Both the position numbers and the translations under genes were made by a program. From an uncultured Bacteroidales bacterium (lineage in GTDB: Bacteria; Bacteroidota; Bacteroidia; Bacteroidales; P3): DNA of 64,000 nucleotides. The stretch is taken from contig CAJOEN010000016.1 of the NCBI GenBank assembly GCA_905233475.1, positions 1 to 64,000 on the forward strand. The letters are read 5' to 3'. The first letter of the stretch is position 1. Every line of letters starts with the position of its first letter. Of the stretch, positions 27,847 to 35,987 are shown piece by piece. Under the pieces are notes generated by a model. The model had not been told where the DNA came from. It worked only from the letters and a program-made list of their open reading frames with translations, and did not search any database.

Positions 27847-28992
27847 TTAAGAATGGGGTTTCAGGCAGCTCTTGATTCCGGAAACTACAAATTCCAAGTC
27901 CTCGTCGGAAACACAAGGTCCGGAGGGGAGACAAAGGCCCTGCGAGAATAGTTGTTCCGACACACCGTTGGTAAACTGCGGGGCGTCCTTGAACACTGGC
28001 TGTGTGTGCATGGGTTTCCACAGCAGGCGGCTCTCCACACCTGTGGTTTCAAGATGTTTGCGTACAGTGTCGCAGTCGGTGCCTGTCTTTGCCGGATTTA
28101 TTGTAATTGTGGTGAGCCAGAAATTGGAGTTGTGTTTTTCCGAGGGGTTGCCGTGCACCTCAATTCCGTCGGTATCGGCCAGCAGAGCGGCGTACATATC
28201 TCTCGCGTGCCTGTGGTGCGATATGTGGCTTTCAAGGGCGGTCATTTGTCCTCGGCCTATTCCTGCGCAGATGTTGCTCATCCGGTAGTTGTAGCCTATC
28301 TCTTTGTGCAGGTAATAAGGAGCCGCTTCCCTTGCCTGTGTCGCGTAGAAGAGCATTCGTTTCTTTGCCTCTTCGTCGGGGCATATTACGGCTCCGCCTC
28401 CGGATGTTGTTATCATCTTGTTGCCGTTGAAACTTAGTATGCCGTACTGTCCGAAAGTCCCGCAGGCTTTGCCGTCGTATTCGGAGCCGAGTGCCTCGGC
28501 GGCATCCTCGATAACGGGAATGTCGTATTTTGCGGCAATGCTTAGTATGTCGTCCATTTTTGCCGGCATACCGTAGAGATGTACGGATATTATGGCTTTA
28601 GGCTTTTTACCGGCGGATATGCGTTGTCGTATGGCCGTTTCAAGCAATTCGGGATTGATGTTCCACGTGTCACGCTCACTGTCCACGAACACTGGTGTCG
28701 CGCCCTGATATACAATGGGGTTGGCAGAGGCAGAGAATGTGAACGACTGGCATATAACCTCATCCCCGTGTCCTACTTCAAGAGCGACCAAAGCAAGGTG
28801 TATGGCCGATGTTCCCGATGATAGGGCAGCCACATACTTGCCTCGGCCTACGAAACTTTCAAGTTCTTTTTCAAATGCGTCCACATTCGGACCAAGGGGC
28901 ACAACCCAGTTAGTGTCGAAAGCCTCCTGTATGTATTTCATTTCGTTGCCGTTCATATGGGCAAGACACAGGTGTATTTTTTTGTTTGTCAT
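27847..28992 (-). CDS. DegT/DnrJ/EryC1/StrS aminotransferase (PglE-like)
   Basis: IHLCLAHMNGNEMKYIQEAFDTNWVVPLGPNVDAFE; ALSSGTSAIHLAL; IEDAAEALGSEYDGKACGTFG; SFNGNKMITTSGGGAV. Confidence 0.94.
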   Translation of the reverse strand: MTNKKIHLCLAHMNGNEMKYIQEAFDTNWVVPLGPNVDAFEKELESFVGRGKYVAALSSGTSAIHLALVALEVGHGDEVICQSFTFSASANPIVYQGATPVFVDSERDTWNINPELLETAIRQRISAGKKPKAIISVHLYGMPAKMDDILSIAAKYDIPVIEDAAEALGSEYDGKACGTFGQYGILSFNGNKMITTSGGGAVICPDEEAKKRMLFYATQAREAAPYYLHKEIGYNYRMSNICAGIGRGQMTALESHISHHRHARDMYAALLADTDGIEVHGNPSEKHNSNFWLTTITINPAKTGTDCDTVRKHLETTGVESRLLWKPMHTQPVFKDAPQFTNGVSEQLFSQGLCLPSGPCVSDEDLEFVVSGIKSCLKPHS

Positions 28993-28998
28993 ATTTTA

Positions 28999-29610
28999 TC
29001 AGACTGTTTCTCCGTTATATTTCATTTTTTTTCCGAAAATAGTGCAGAAAATTATTTTTATATCTATGGCAAATGAATAGTGCCGCAGGTAATACAGATT
29101 TATTCGCACCTTGTCGGGATAAATAACAGTGTCGTTGTATTCCTGAGGGTTTTCCTGCAGTGCGAGCAGGTTCTCCTCGTCGCGGTACTTGAGGCTTGCC
29201 GGCCCTGTTATGCCCGGCCGCAGCCGCAGTATCTCCCTGTCTTCGCCAGCAAGTCTGTCGGCGTATCCTCGCACATCAGGGCGTGGTCCGACAAAGCTCA
29301 TGTCGCCGGTAAGCACATTCCACAGCTCGGGCAGCTCGTCTATTTTGGTTCTGCGGAGCTTCGCGCCGAAGGGCGTTATGCGCGACTCTCCGGCAACGGA
29401 CACTGACGACCCCGAATGCCCAACTTCCATTGTCCTGAACTTGTACAGGATAAAGGTCTTGCCGTCTTTACCCACTCTTTCTTGCGAGAAGAGCACCGGC
29501 CCCCCGGGCATCTTCAACTTTATCATCGCGGATATCAGTAGCAACAGTGGCCAGATTACAAGCAACGCCAAAAATGAGACAAGCCTGTCAAAAATGTATT
29601 TAGCAATCAT
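28999..29610 (-). CDS. Bacterial sugar transferase 2
   Basis: YIFDRLVSFLALLVIWPLLLL; YKFRTMEVGH; IDELPELWNVLTGDMSFVGPRPDV. Confidence 0.94.
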   Translation of the reverse strand: MIAKYIFDRLVSFLALLVIWPLLLLISAMIKLKMPGGPVLFSQERVGKDGKTFILYKFRTMEVGHSGSSVSVAGESRITPFGAKLRRTKIDELPELWNVLTGDMSFVGPRPDVRGYADRLAGEDREILRLRPGITGPASLKYRDEENLLALQENPQEYNDTVIYPDKVRINLYYLRHYSFAIDIKIIFCTIFGKKMKYNGETV

Positions 29611-29681
29611 GTTTTTGATATTTGTTACTGTACATCGTCTCTATGCGCAAGAGTGGCTGTGTTTTTAGGGAAGTGTTTTGT

Positions 29682-29758
29682 GAGCCCGAACGCATTGCTT
29701 CGGCAACGGCATTTATCTCGTTTTCAGTGATGTCCGGAGGCGAAAAAAGTATTTTCAT
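29682..29758 (-). pseudogene. Truncated N-terminus of a DegT aminotransferase (fragment of a paralogue of 19999..21192)
   Basis: MKILFSPPDITENEINAVAEAMRSGS vs MKIPFSPPDITENEINAVAEVLRSGW; nucleotide identity high over ~75 bp, then breaks. Confidence 0.85.
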
Positions 29759-29761
29759 AAA

Positions 29762-30598
29762 CTACCGATTTTGTGATTGTTTGTGTAAAAGTCGTTTGAA
29801 AATCCATCCTCGTAACTTGTTGGGCAACAGTGCCACAACGAGTTGGACGAGCAATGTGTTTTTATAGTCCCACCACGATATGAATCCCGTTTGGTAAATC
29901 CTGCGGCGCGCCTGTTTGTATTTCTTGTAATACGCCAGTCCTCCACGACGCTCGTACATGTCTTTGCCTATGCGCACAAAAACGAGGTAGTCGTCGATGT
30001 TCATCGCCTTTGCTCCGGTCTTGAACATATTGACCCACAGCAAGGTATCTTCCATCAGAGGACAATGCTGGTAGTTGCCTGCCGCAAGTACCGCCGACTT
30101 GCGGAACATCACCGTCATGTGGTTGAAAGCATCGCGGCGATGTTGGTATCTTACACATTTGTCGTGAGTTAGGGGCACCTGGCGCTCGGCAACGATATTG
30201 TCGGGGGTCTCTTCGAACTCTTTTATGTGCGAGCCACAGATGTCGAGAGACGGATTTTTCTTGAATTCAGCAAGTTGCAACTCGAAACGCTTTGGTGTGG
30301 ATATATCGTCGGTGTCCATTCGGGCTACCAATTCATGGGAACAATGCAACATTCCCTCGGCAAGGGCAAGTCCCAGTCCTCGGTTTTCGGCCAACGGCAC
30401 ACGTTTCAGCTCGGGATGGGATTTTGCGTATCCGTCGAGCAAGGCGTAGAGTTCATCGGTTAAAGGGCCGTCCTCCACCAGCACCACCTCGGCAGGGGAC
30501 ACAGTCTGCTGGAAAACGCTGTCCAAGGCCTGACGCAGGTATTCGGGGCGCTCTTTGTAGTACACCGACATCAGTACCGAGAAGTTTGCTTCATTCAT
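29762..30598 (-). CDS. Glycosyltransferase family 2
   Basis: FSVLMSVYYKERPEYLRQALDSVFQQTVSPAEVVLVEDGPL; ARMDTDDIS. Confidence 0.93.
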   Translation of the reverse strand: MNEANFSVLMSVYYKERPEYLRQALDSVFQQTVSPAEVVLVEDGPLTDELYALLDGYAKSHPELKRVPLAENRGLGLALAEGMLHCSHELVARMDTDDISTPKRFELQLAEFKKNPSLDICGSHIKEFEETPDNIVAERQVPLTHDKCVRYQHRRDAFNHMTVMFRKSAVLAAGNYQHCPLMEDTLLWVNMFKTGAKAMNIDDYLVFVRIGKDMYERRGGLAYYKKYKQARRRIYQTGFISWWDYKNTLLVQLVVALLPNKLRGWIFKRLLHKQSQNR

Positions 30599-30630
30599 TG
30601 TTATATGTTTTGAAAATTGACAACACATAA

Positions 30631-31614
30631 TTAACTGACTTTGTACATCATTCGCTTAACAATAAAATGAAATAGTCTGTGCAGCCTTAGTTGGTTGAAT
30701 AATAGAACTATTTTGTATTTTGTCATCAAACGCCTATTTGTCAAGTAGTTCAATGAGCTTACACGGGGAATTTGTTTGTAAATGTTTACATCTCCCGAGA
30801 ATTTAGCCCACGCCACGAATTCTCTCGCCACACTAATATGTCTTGCTGCCGCGAGCGATGACTTGTATTCATCGTAATCGGGTTTTGCACCAAAAAAGTT
30901 TTCAATTACTTCCAGTGCCTGATTTTTCGACTTCGGGCCATTGTAGGTATTTACATAACTGTTCTCATTGCTTCGAAAATAGCAATATATAAATTCTTGC
31001 AAATAGGATATTTTTTTTGCGTAGTAAATGAGGCGGGGCTGTACCGAATAATCTTCACCCATATTGATTCCCTCTACATTGCGTATGCCATTGTCTTTGA
31101 ACAACGAAGCCCTGTAGAAACAAGTGCACAAAGATGCAGTTATCCTGTGTTCGATAATGAATTTTAAATATTTTTTCTTATCAGTTGGAATATTCTTCCG
31201 ACATTTTTTTTCCCCGTCCACATATATATTTTTGAAATCGAACACCACAATGTCCGCAGAATCTCCAACTGCAGTTTCGACAAGTTTCGACACTACATTG
31301 TTGGAGGAGAGCCAATCATCGCTGTCAATAAGCAACAGAAAATCTCCCGAAGATGAATCAAGTGCGGTGTTTCGGGTGGCGGCAAGGCCTCGGTTTTGCT
31401 CATGCCGTAATATCGTTACTTGACTTGCACGATTGGGATAATTGTTTAAGACAGACTGTAGTATAGCTACAGAGTTGTCGGGGGAGCAGTCGTCAACAAA
31501 TATATATTCAATATTGTCATAATCCTGCGAGAATAGGCTCCGTGCATTTCGCTCTATATATTTCTCAACTCCATATATTGGTACAAGAACAGATACTTTT
31601 GGGGATAAGTCCAT
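30631..31614 (-). CDS. Glycosyltransferase family 2
   Basis: PKVSVLVPIYGVEKYIERNARSLFSQDYDNIEYIFVDDCSPDNS; LLLIDSDDWL. Confidence 0.94.
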   Translation of the reverse strand: MDLSPKVSVLVPIYGVEKYIERNARSLFSQDYDNIEYIFVDDCSPDNSVAILQSVLNNYPNRASQVTILRHEQNRGLAATRNTALDSSSGDFLLLIDSDDWLSSNNVVSKLVETAVGDSADIVVFDFKNIYVDGEKKCRKNIPTDKKKYLKFIIEHRITASLCTCFYRASLFKDNGIRNVEGINMGEDYSVQPRLIYYAKKISYLQEFIYCYFRSNENSYVNTYNGPKSKNQALEVIENFFGAKPDYDEYKSSLAAARHISVAREFVAWAKFSGDVNIYKQIPRVSSLNYLTNRRLMTKYKIVLLFNQLRLHRLFHFIVKRMMYKVS

Positions 31615-31620
31615 TGCAAA

Positions 31621-32607
31621 TCAGATTTTTGATATTTTACGAAATAAGTTATAAAACCACTTGTGCAGTCCTGATTCCATTAAAAAATACTTAACTCTAT
31701 GTCTAAAAGGAATTTCCGTGTTGAGAAGTATATGGCCTTCCAGCTCGGGATATGTGCTGTGCCATACACTTTTAAAATTCTTTTCGTTTCGCAGATTTTC
31801 CAATTCAAATCGTGCTGACAATTTCTGAAATGTTGTATATTTTTCGGGAACATTGTAATTTTCAAAGAATTCTATCACTATATCACGGTTTTTCTTTGAT
31901 TGCCAGAAATTGTTCCAGCGTTTCTCAACTGTTTGCGGGTGCATAATGGACCCCGGATTCTGATAATAGTAATAAAGCGGTTCTGGCAAATATCCTATAG
32001 TATCAGCAAAGAAAAGCAGTTGAGCCATAAACACATTGTCTTCTCCAATATTATGTGTCGGGAACAGAATTTCTTTGCTGTATAACCGGGCAGACACCAA
32101 TGCTGCCCACAAACTGTGTGTCGCTGTATTGTCGCAAAACATGGCGTCGAAAACTCTCTTTTTGGATATTTTCGTATTCTGCAATGTGTTACAGCTAATT
32201 GATTTTACTCCGTCGCTACTATAAAAATCACACCACAGAATATCGAGATTTTCGGCGGACGCTTTATTGTACAGCTTTTCGTATATCGTAGGCTCCACCC
32301 AGTCGTCGCTGTCGCAATGGGCTATGTACTGCCCCGTGGCCATGGATATGCCTTGTTTGCGCACCGCTGCCTGTCCGCTGTTTTCGTGCATACGGTAAGT
32401 GCGTACATCCCAGTGCTGTTCGGCAATAATATCGCGGTGCCGTTCTATTTCGGCTTGCAGTATTTCCATCGAGCGGTCGGGCGTACAGTCGTCGATAAAG
32501 AGAAACTCCACATGGTCGAGCGTTTGGGCAAAGAGGCTCCTCGCACAACGCTCCATGTATTTCTCCACACCGTAAACGGGCACTATCACCGACACTTTTA
32601 CACTCAT
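31621..32607 (-). CDS. Glycosyltransferase family 2
   Basis: VKVSVIVPVYGVEKYMERCARSLFAQTLDHVEFLFIDDCTPDRS; AHCDSDDWVEP. Confidence 0.94.
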   Translation of the reverse strand: MSVKVSVIVPVYGVEKYMERCARSLFAQTLDHVEFLFIDDCTPDRSMEILQAEIERHRDIIAEQHWDVRTYRMHENSGQAAVRKQGISMATGQYIAHCDSDDWVEPTIYEKLYNKASAENLDILWCDFYSSDGVKSISCNTLQNTKISKKRVFDAMFCDNTATHSLWAALVSARLYSKEILFPTHNIGEDNVFMAQLLFFADTIGYLPEPLYYYYQNPGSIMHPQTVEKRWNNFWQSKKNRDIVIEFFENYNVPEKYTTFQKLSARFELENLRNEKNFKSVWHSTYPELEGHILLNTEIPFRHRVKYFLMESGLHKWFYNLFRKISKI

Positions 32608-34151
32608 ATCCTTGGTTGGGGTTTAAATTTTGACAACACTCTTTCCACCACCGGAAGCGAAAGCACAAACTGTCGCTCCTGACGGTTGATGCCGATAAAG
32701 AAAGACGCCAGTCCCACCATCAGCACCGAAAGCAGGCATGTAACTACGAGCTGCACCCAGCTGTTGTCGATTTGCCACGCCAGCCACAGGGGCAGAGGCA
32801 CTGAAACCAGCGTTACGGCTATCATTTTCAACACCACGTCGGTGGCGTAGCGACGCAACGAAATGCCTATCAACCGGCGCATATAAATAGTTCGTGCCAC
32901 TGCACACACAAAGTTGAGCGCCGCCCAGATGTACAACGTAAGTTCGGGCGTCCCGCCCAGCCACAATGCCACGTATGTAACTGGGATACAGATAATTTTG
33001 ATTACGGAAATCATAATCTGATGCGTCCGCAGTTTTCCTGTGGCGTGGACTGCCGTAACAAGGGGCATCTGGAAGACATCGAAAATAAGGTAGGCCACTA
33101 TTGCAAACACAAAAGGCTCTGTGTCAGGTGGATATTCCGACAGCCACAGGGTAAGCACAAACCTCAGGTTGAGCAGCACGGGCAAGGTTATCAGCAGGAA
33201 AAGGTAGTAGTAAATCTTTGACGTAGAATATATTAACTGCATAAAATAGCCCCTGTCGCCGGCGGCGTAGGATTTTATTATCTGCGGACGGAAAGCCTGC
33301 GAGAAGGAATCGACAAACACGTTGAACAGCGTAATCACCTGATTGGCAACACCCAAGGCAGCGTTGGCCAAAGCCGTGGAAAACCAGTTGAAGAAAATGC
33401 TGCGACTCTGCACCGTAAGTCCGTCGGCGCCGTTGACGAGCATGCTGTAGCCGGAATACGACACAAATTCCTTTACCATCGTCTTGTCCCAATAACGTAT
33501 GTAGTGTGTGTCTGTAAGCACCCGGCGGGTGTAAACCACATACACGGCCAGCACAATCAGCGACACGGCGAAAAGCAATGCCGAATAAAAAATGAGATTG
33601 TCGAAAGCGCTGTGCGCCATTACGATGACCAAAATCAGTTTCAAAACCGTTTCTCCTATGGAGGTGAAAGCGTAGAAACTCATCTTTTCGTGGGCTATGA
33701 CGTTGGAATGCAGCGGCACTTTGACTATCGACACACAGAAAAGCAGCAGCGAGAACTGGAAACACCAGTTGGCGGCCGCCACACGGTCGGGAGGTATCAC
33801 CAGGTGGTAGTTTACGAACCACACGCCCGCCGTTTCCATAATCAGCAGCAGCGCCAAAGCAAGTATGGCGTGGGTGTTGATAGCCATGGAGTAGGTGCGG
33901 TTGAGTTTCTCGTTGTCGCCGGCGCCCAGCTCGTAGGTGATGTATCGCGATGTGGCGTTTGTAAGGGCGGTGTTGAGGAATGTAAGAAAGGCTACCACGC
34001 TGCCCACCACGTTGTACAGTCCATAGTCGTCGAAACCCAGCGCCTGAAGCACAATACGCGACATATAAAGGCTTATCACAAGCACCACCCCCATCCTCAG
34101 AAAGAGGAAAAGGGTGTTTTTCAATCCGCGTGTGGCATCCTTTTGTGTCAT
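32604..34151 (-). CDS. Polysaccharide flippase (Wzx/MATE-like) 2
   Basis: LGFDDYGLYNVVGSVVAFLTFLNTALTNATSRYITYELG; multi-TM. Confidence 0.9.
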   Translation of the reverse strand: MTQKDATRGLKNTLFLFLRMGVVLVISLYMSRIVLQALGFDDYGLYNVVGSVVAFLTFLNTALTNATSRYITYELGAGDNEKLNRTYSMAINTHAILALALLLIMETAGVWFVNYHLVIPPDRVAAANWCFQFSLLLFCVSIVKVPLHSNVIAHEKMSFYAFTSIGETVLKLILVIVMAHSAFDNLIFYSALLFAVSLIVLAVYVVYTRRVLTDTHYIRYWDKTMVKEFVSYSGYSMLVNGADGLTVQSRSIFFNWFSTALANAALGVANQVITLFNVFVDSFSQAFRPQIIKSYAAGDRGYFMQLIYSTSKIYYYLFLLITLPVLLNLRFVLTLWLSEYPPDTEPFVFAIVAYLIFDVFQMPLVTAVHATGKLRTHQIMISVIKIICIPVTYVALWLGGTPELTLYIWAALNFVCAVARTIYMRRLIGISLRRYATDVVLKMIAVTLVSVPLPLWLAWQIDNSWVQLVVTCLLSVLMVGLASFFIGINRQERQFVLSLPVVERVLSKFKPQPRI

Positions 34152-34163
34152 TGTCCTTTGTTT

Positions 34164-35051
34164 TTACAAAACCAGATGTTCTCCCTTGGCAATACGTTGT
34201 TCAACTTCCTTTATATCAAGTCCTTCGCGAAGATTCATATAATAACGCACATCGCCGTGGGTGGCGTTCTGTTTCTCGGGCGGCGGGGGCGTGCGCCAGT
34301 CGCCGTAGAGTGCGGTGAGATACTCGTCGTAGTCGCGGGGCACCACCATCTCGGTGTCCTCGAAAGGCACGCTTATGGTGTCTTCGAACCAGCTTGTCTT
34401 GAAAATGCCTTTCATTCCGGAGGATATATACACGCTTTTCTCGCCCGTCTGACCTATCTTCGACTGTATGAACGCATTGTAAACTTCCAAGCGCTTGTCG
34501 GCCTTGGAGCGCGGGTTGAAAGGCGAGAGCGCAAGCCTGTAGGCCGAGCCCAGCTGACGTATGGCGATATAATGGAAAAAGTCGCCTATGCCCTCGTTGG
34601 CGGTAATGCAGGCCTGATAGCGGTAGAAAAGCTTGCGGGCGCGTTTGCGCATGGCTTCCAGCTCGGCGTCGCTGGCCGAAAAGCTGTCGACGGGGAAAAT
34701 GTCGATGTAGTTGCCCAAAACGAACGGCAGCTGTTTCAGCTCCCAGATGCTGGTGTTGAGGTCCACTATCTTGGCGAAAGGCAGGTAATAGCCTTTGTCG
34801 AGAGGCGAAACCACGTCGTAGCCGTCCTTGCGCATCTCGGCGCGGAGCGACAGCAGTTTTTCGTAGTCGGCACGTTGCATGTGGATGTCCAAATCGTCGT
34901 CCCACGGGATAAAGCCTTTGTGCCTCATTGCCCCGATAACAGTGCCGTAAGCCCCGCAGTAGCGTATGCCGTGCTTCTCGAAAAAATCCACAGAATACCT
35001 GAAGGTCTTCATCAGGTTCTGTTTTATGATATTCAGCTGTTCGTCGTTCAT
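34164..35051 (-). CDS. LicD family phosphotransferase
   Basis: GIRYCGAYGTVIGAMRHKGFIPWDDDLDIHMQRADYEKLL. Confidence 0.94.
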   Translation of the reverse strand: MNDEQLNIIKQNLMKTFRYSVDFFEKHGIRYCGAYGTVIGAMRHKGFIPWDDDLDIHMQRADYEKLLSLRAEMRKDGYDVVSPLDKGYYLPFAKIVDLNTSIWELKQLPFVLGNYIDIFPVDSFSASDAELEAMRKRARKLFYRYQACITANEGIGDFFHYIAIRQLGSAYRLALSPFNPRSKADKRLEVYNAFIQSKIGQTGEKSVYISSGMKGIFKTSWFEDTISVPFEDTEMVVPRDYDEYLTALYGDWRTPPPPEKQNATHGDVRYYMNLREGLDIKEVEQRIAKGEHLVL

Positions 35052-35075
35052 GATAATAATTTGATAACGTGATTT

Positions 35076-35957
35076 TTAAATCCAGAATTTCGACGTTTCG
35101 CGTTCTATTGTTATCTCGTGGCTGCCTTCTTCCAAACTTTGGTAAATTTTGGCCGCAAACACAGCGTCGTGGAGTCCGAGACCGATATTATAGCTCAAAA
35201 TACGCTCCTTGTCGGATTCCCTGCCGGGGATGGAACCCTGCAACACTTCGCCGAATTCGGCATATTTGCGGAAACGGTCGAAATAGCGGAACCCGTGCAG
35301 ATGGCCGGTGTCGTCACCGAAAACCTTGTCAAAAAAGAGGTCGCAGTTTTGGAAACCCTTGGTGTGGACAGGAACGACAAGGCAGCCTTCGCGGAAAAGC
35401 GAGTCGTCGGGACAGAGCAGCTCGTCGGCATTGGTGATGCAACTGACAATAACGTCGGAGGAGGACACAATTTCTTCCACACTTTCGCAAATGGAGAAAC
35501 TCACGTTTTTGTAGTCCTTGAACCTCTCCATCAGCGACTCCGCCTGAACCTTGTAGCGCAACAGCCTTATGTTGTGCATCCTCTCCGGCTCCGATTCCAG
35601 CAGACACAGCAGGGTGGCGCGGCATGTGTTTCCGAGTCCCAAAAATCCGTATTCGCAGTTGTCGTGGACACTGAAAGTCCGTATTGCCAAAGTAGCCACG
35701 GCGCCTGTGCGCATAGTGGTTATCCAGTCGGCATCCATCATTGCCAAAAGGTCGCCGGTGGAAGAGTTGTAGAGCAACAAATCGCTGCCCAAGGAGGGAG
35801 TGGCGCCAGCTATCCTATGCACAATCTTGACACTGAACAGGTTATACGAAGGCGGTAACAGACAAGGCATGGTGTTGAAAAAATCCGAGCCTTGCGGGTG
35901 CAGGCTGATTTTGGGCGGCAGTTGGGCGTCCTTTTTCATCAAAAAACTCTCGCGCAC
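35076..35957 (-). CDS. Ornithine cyclodeaminase/mu-crystallin family protein (GTG start or coupled initiation)
   Basis: LPPKISLHPQGSDFFNTMPCLLP; DLLAMMDADWITTMRTGAVATLAIRTF; GFLGLGNTCRATL. Confidence 0.85.
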   Translation of the reverse strand: MRESFLMKKDAQLPPKISLHPQGSDFFNTMPCLLPPSYNLFSVKIVHRIAGATPSLGSDLLLYNSSTGDLLAMMDADWITTMRTGAVATLAIRTFSVHDNCEYGFLGLGNTCRATLLCLLESEPERMHNIRLLRYKVQAESLMERFKDYKNVSFSICESVEEIVSSSDVIVSCITNADELLCPDDSLFREGCLVVPVHTKGFQNCDLFFDKVFGDDTGHLHGFRYFDRFRKYAEFGEVLQGSIPGRESDKERILSYNIGLGLHDAVFAAKIYQSLEEGSHEITIERETSKFWI

Positions 35958-35987
35958 CCACTCGACGCAGTAATTTTCATCGAAGTC

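Noticed and set aside
33504-35072. 522-aa plus-strand ORF over the flippase and LicD genes
   Set aside because: Antisense to two strongly supported CDS; spans their boundary.
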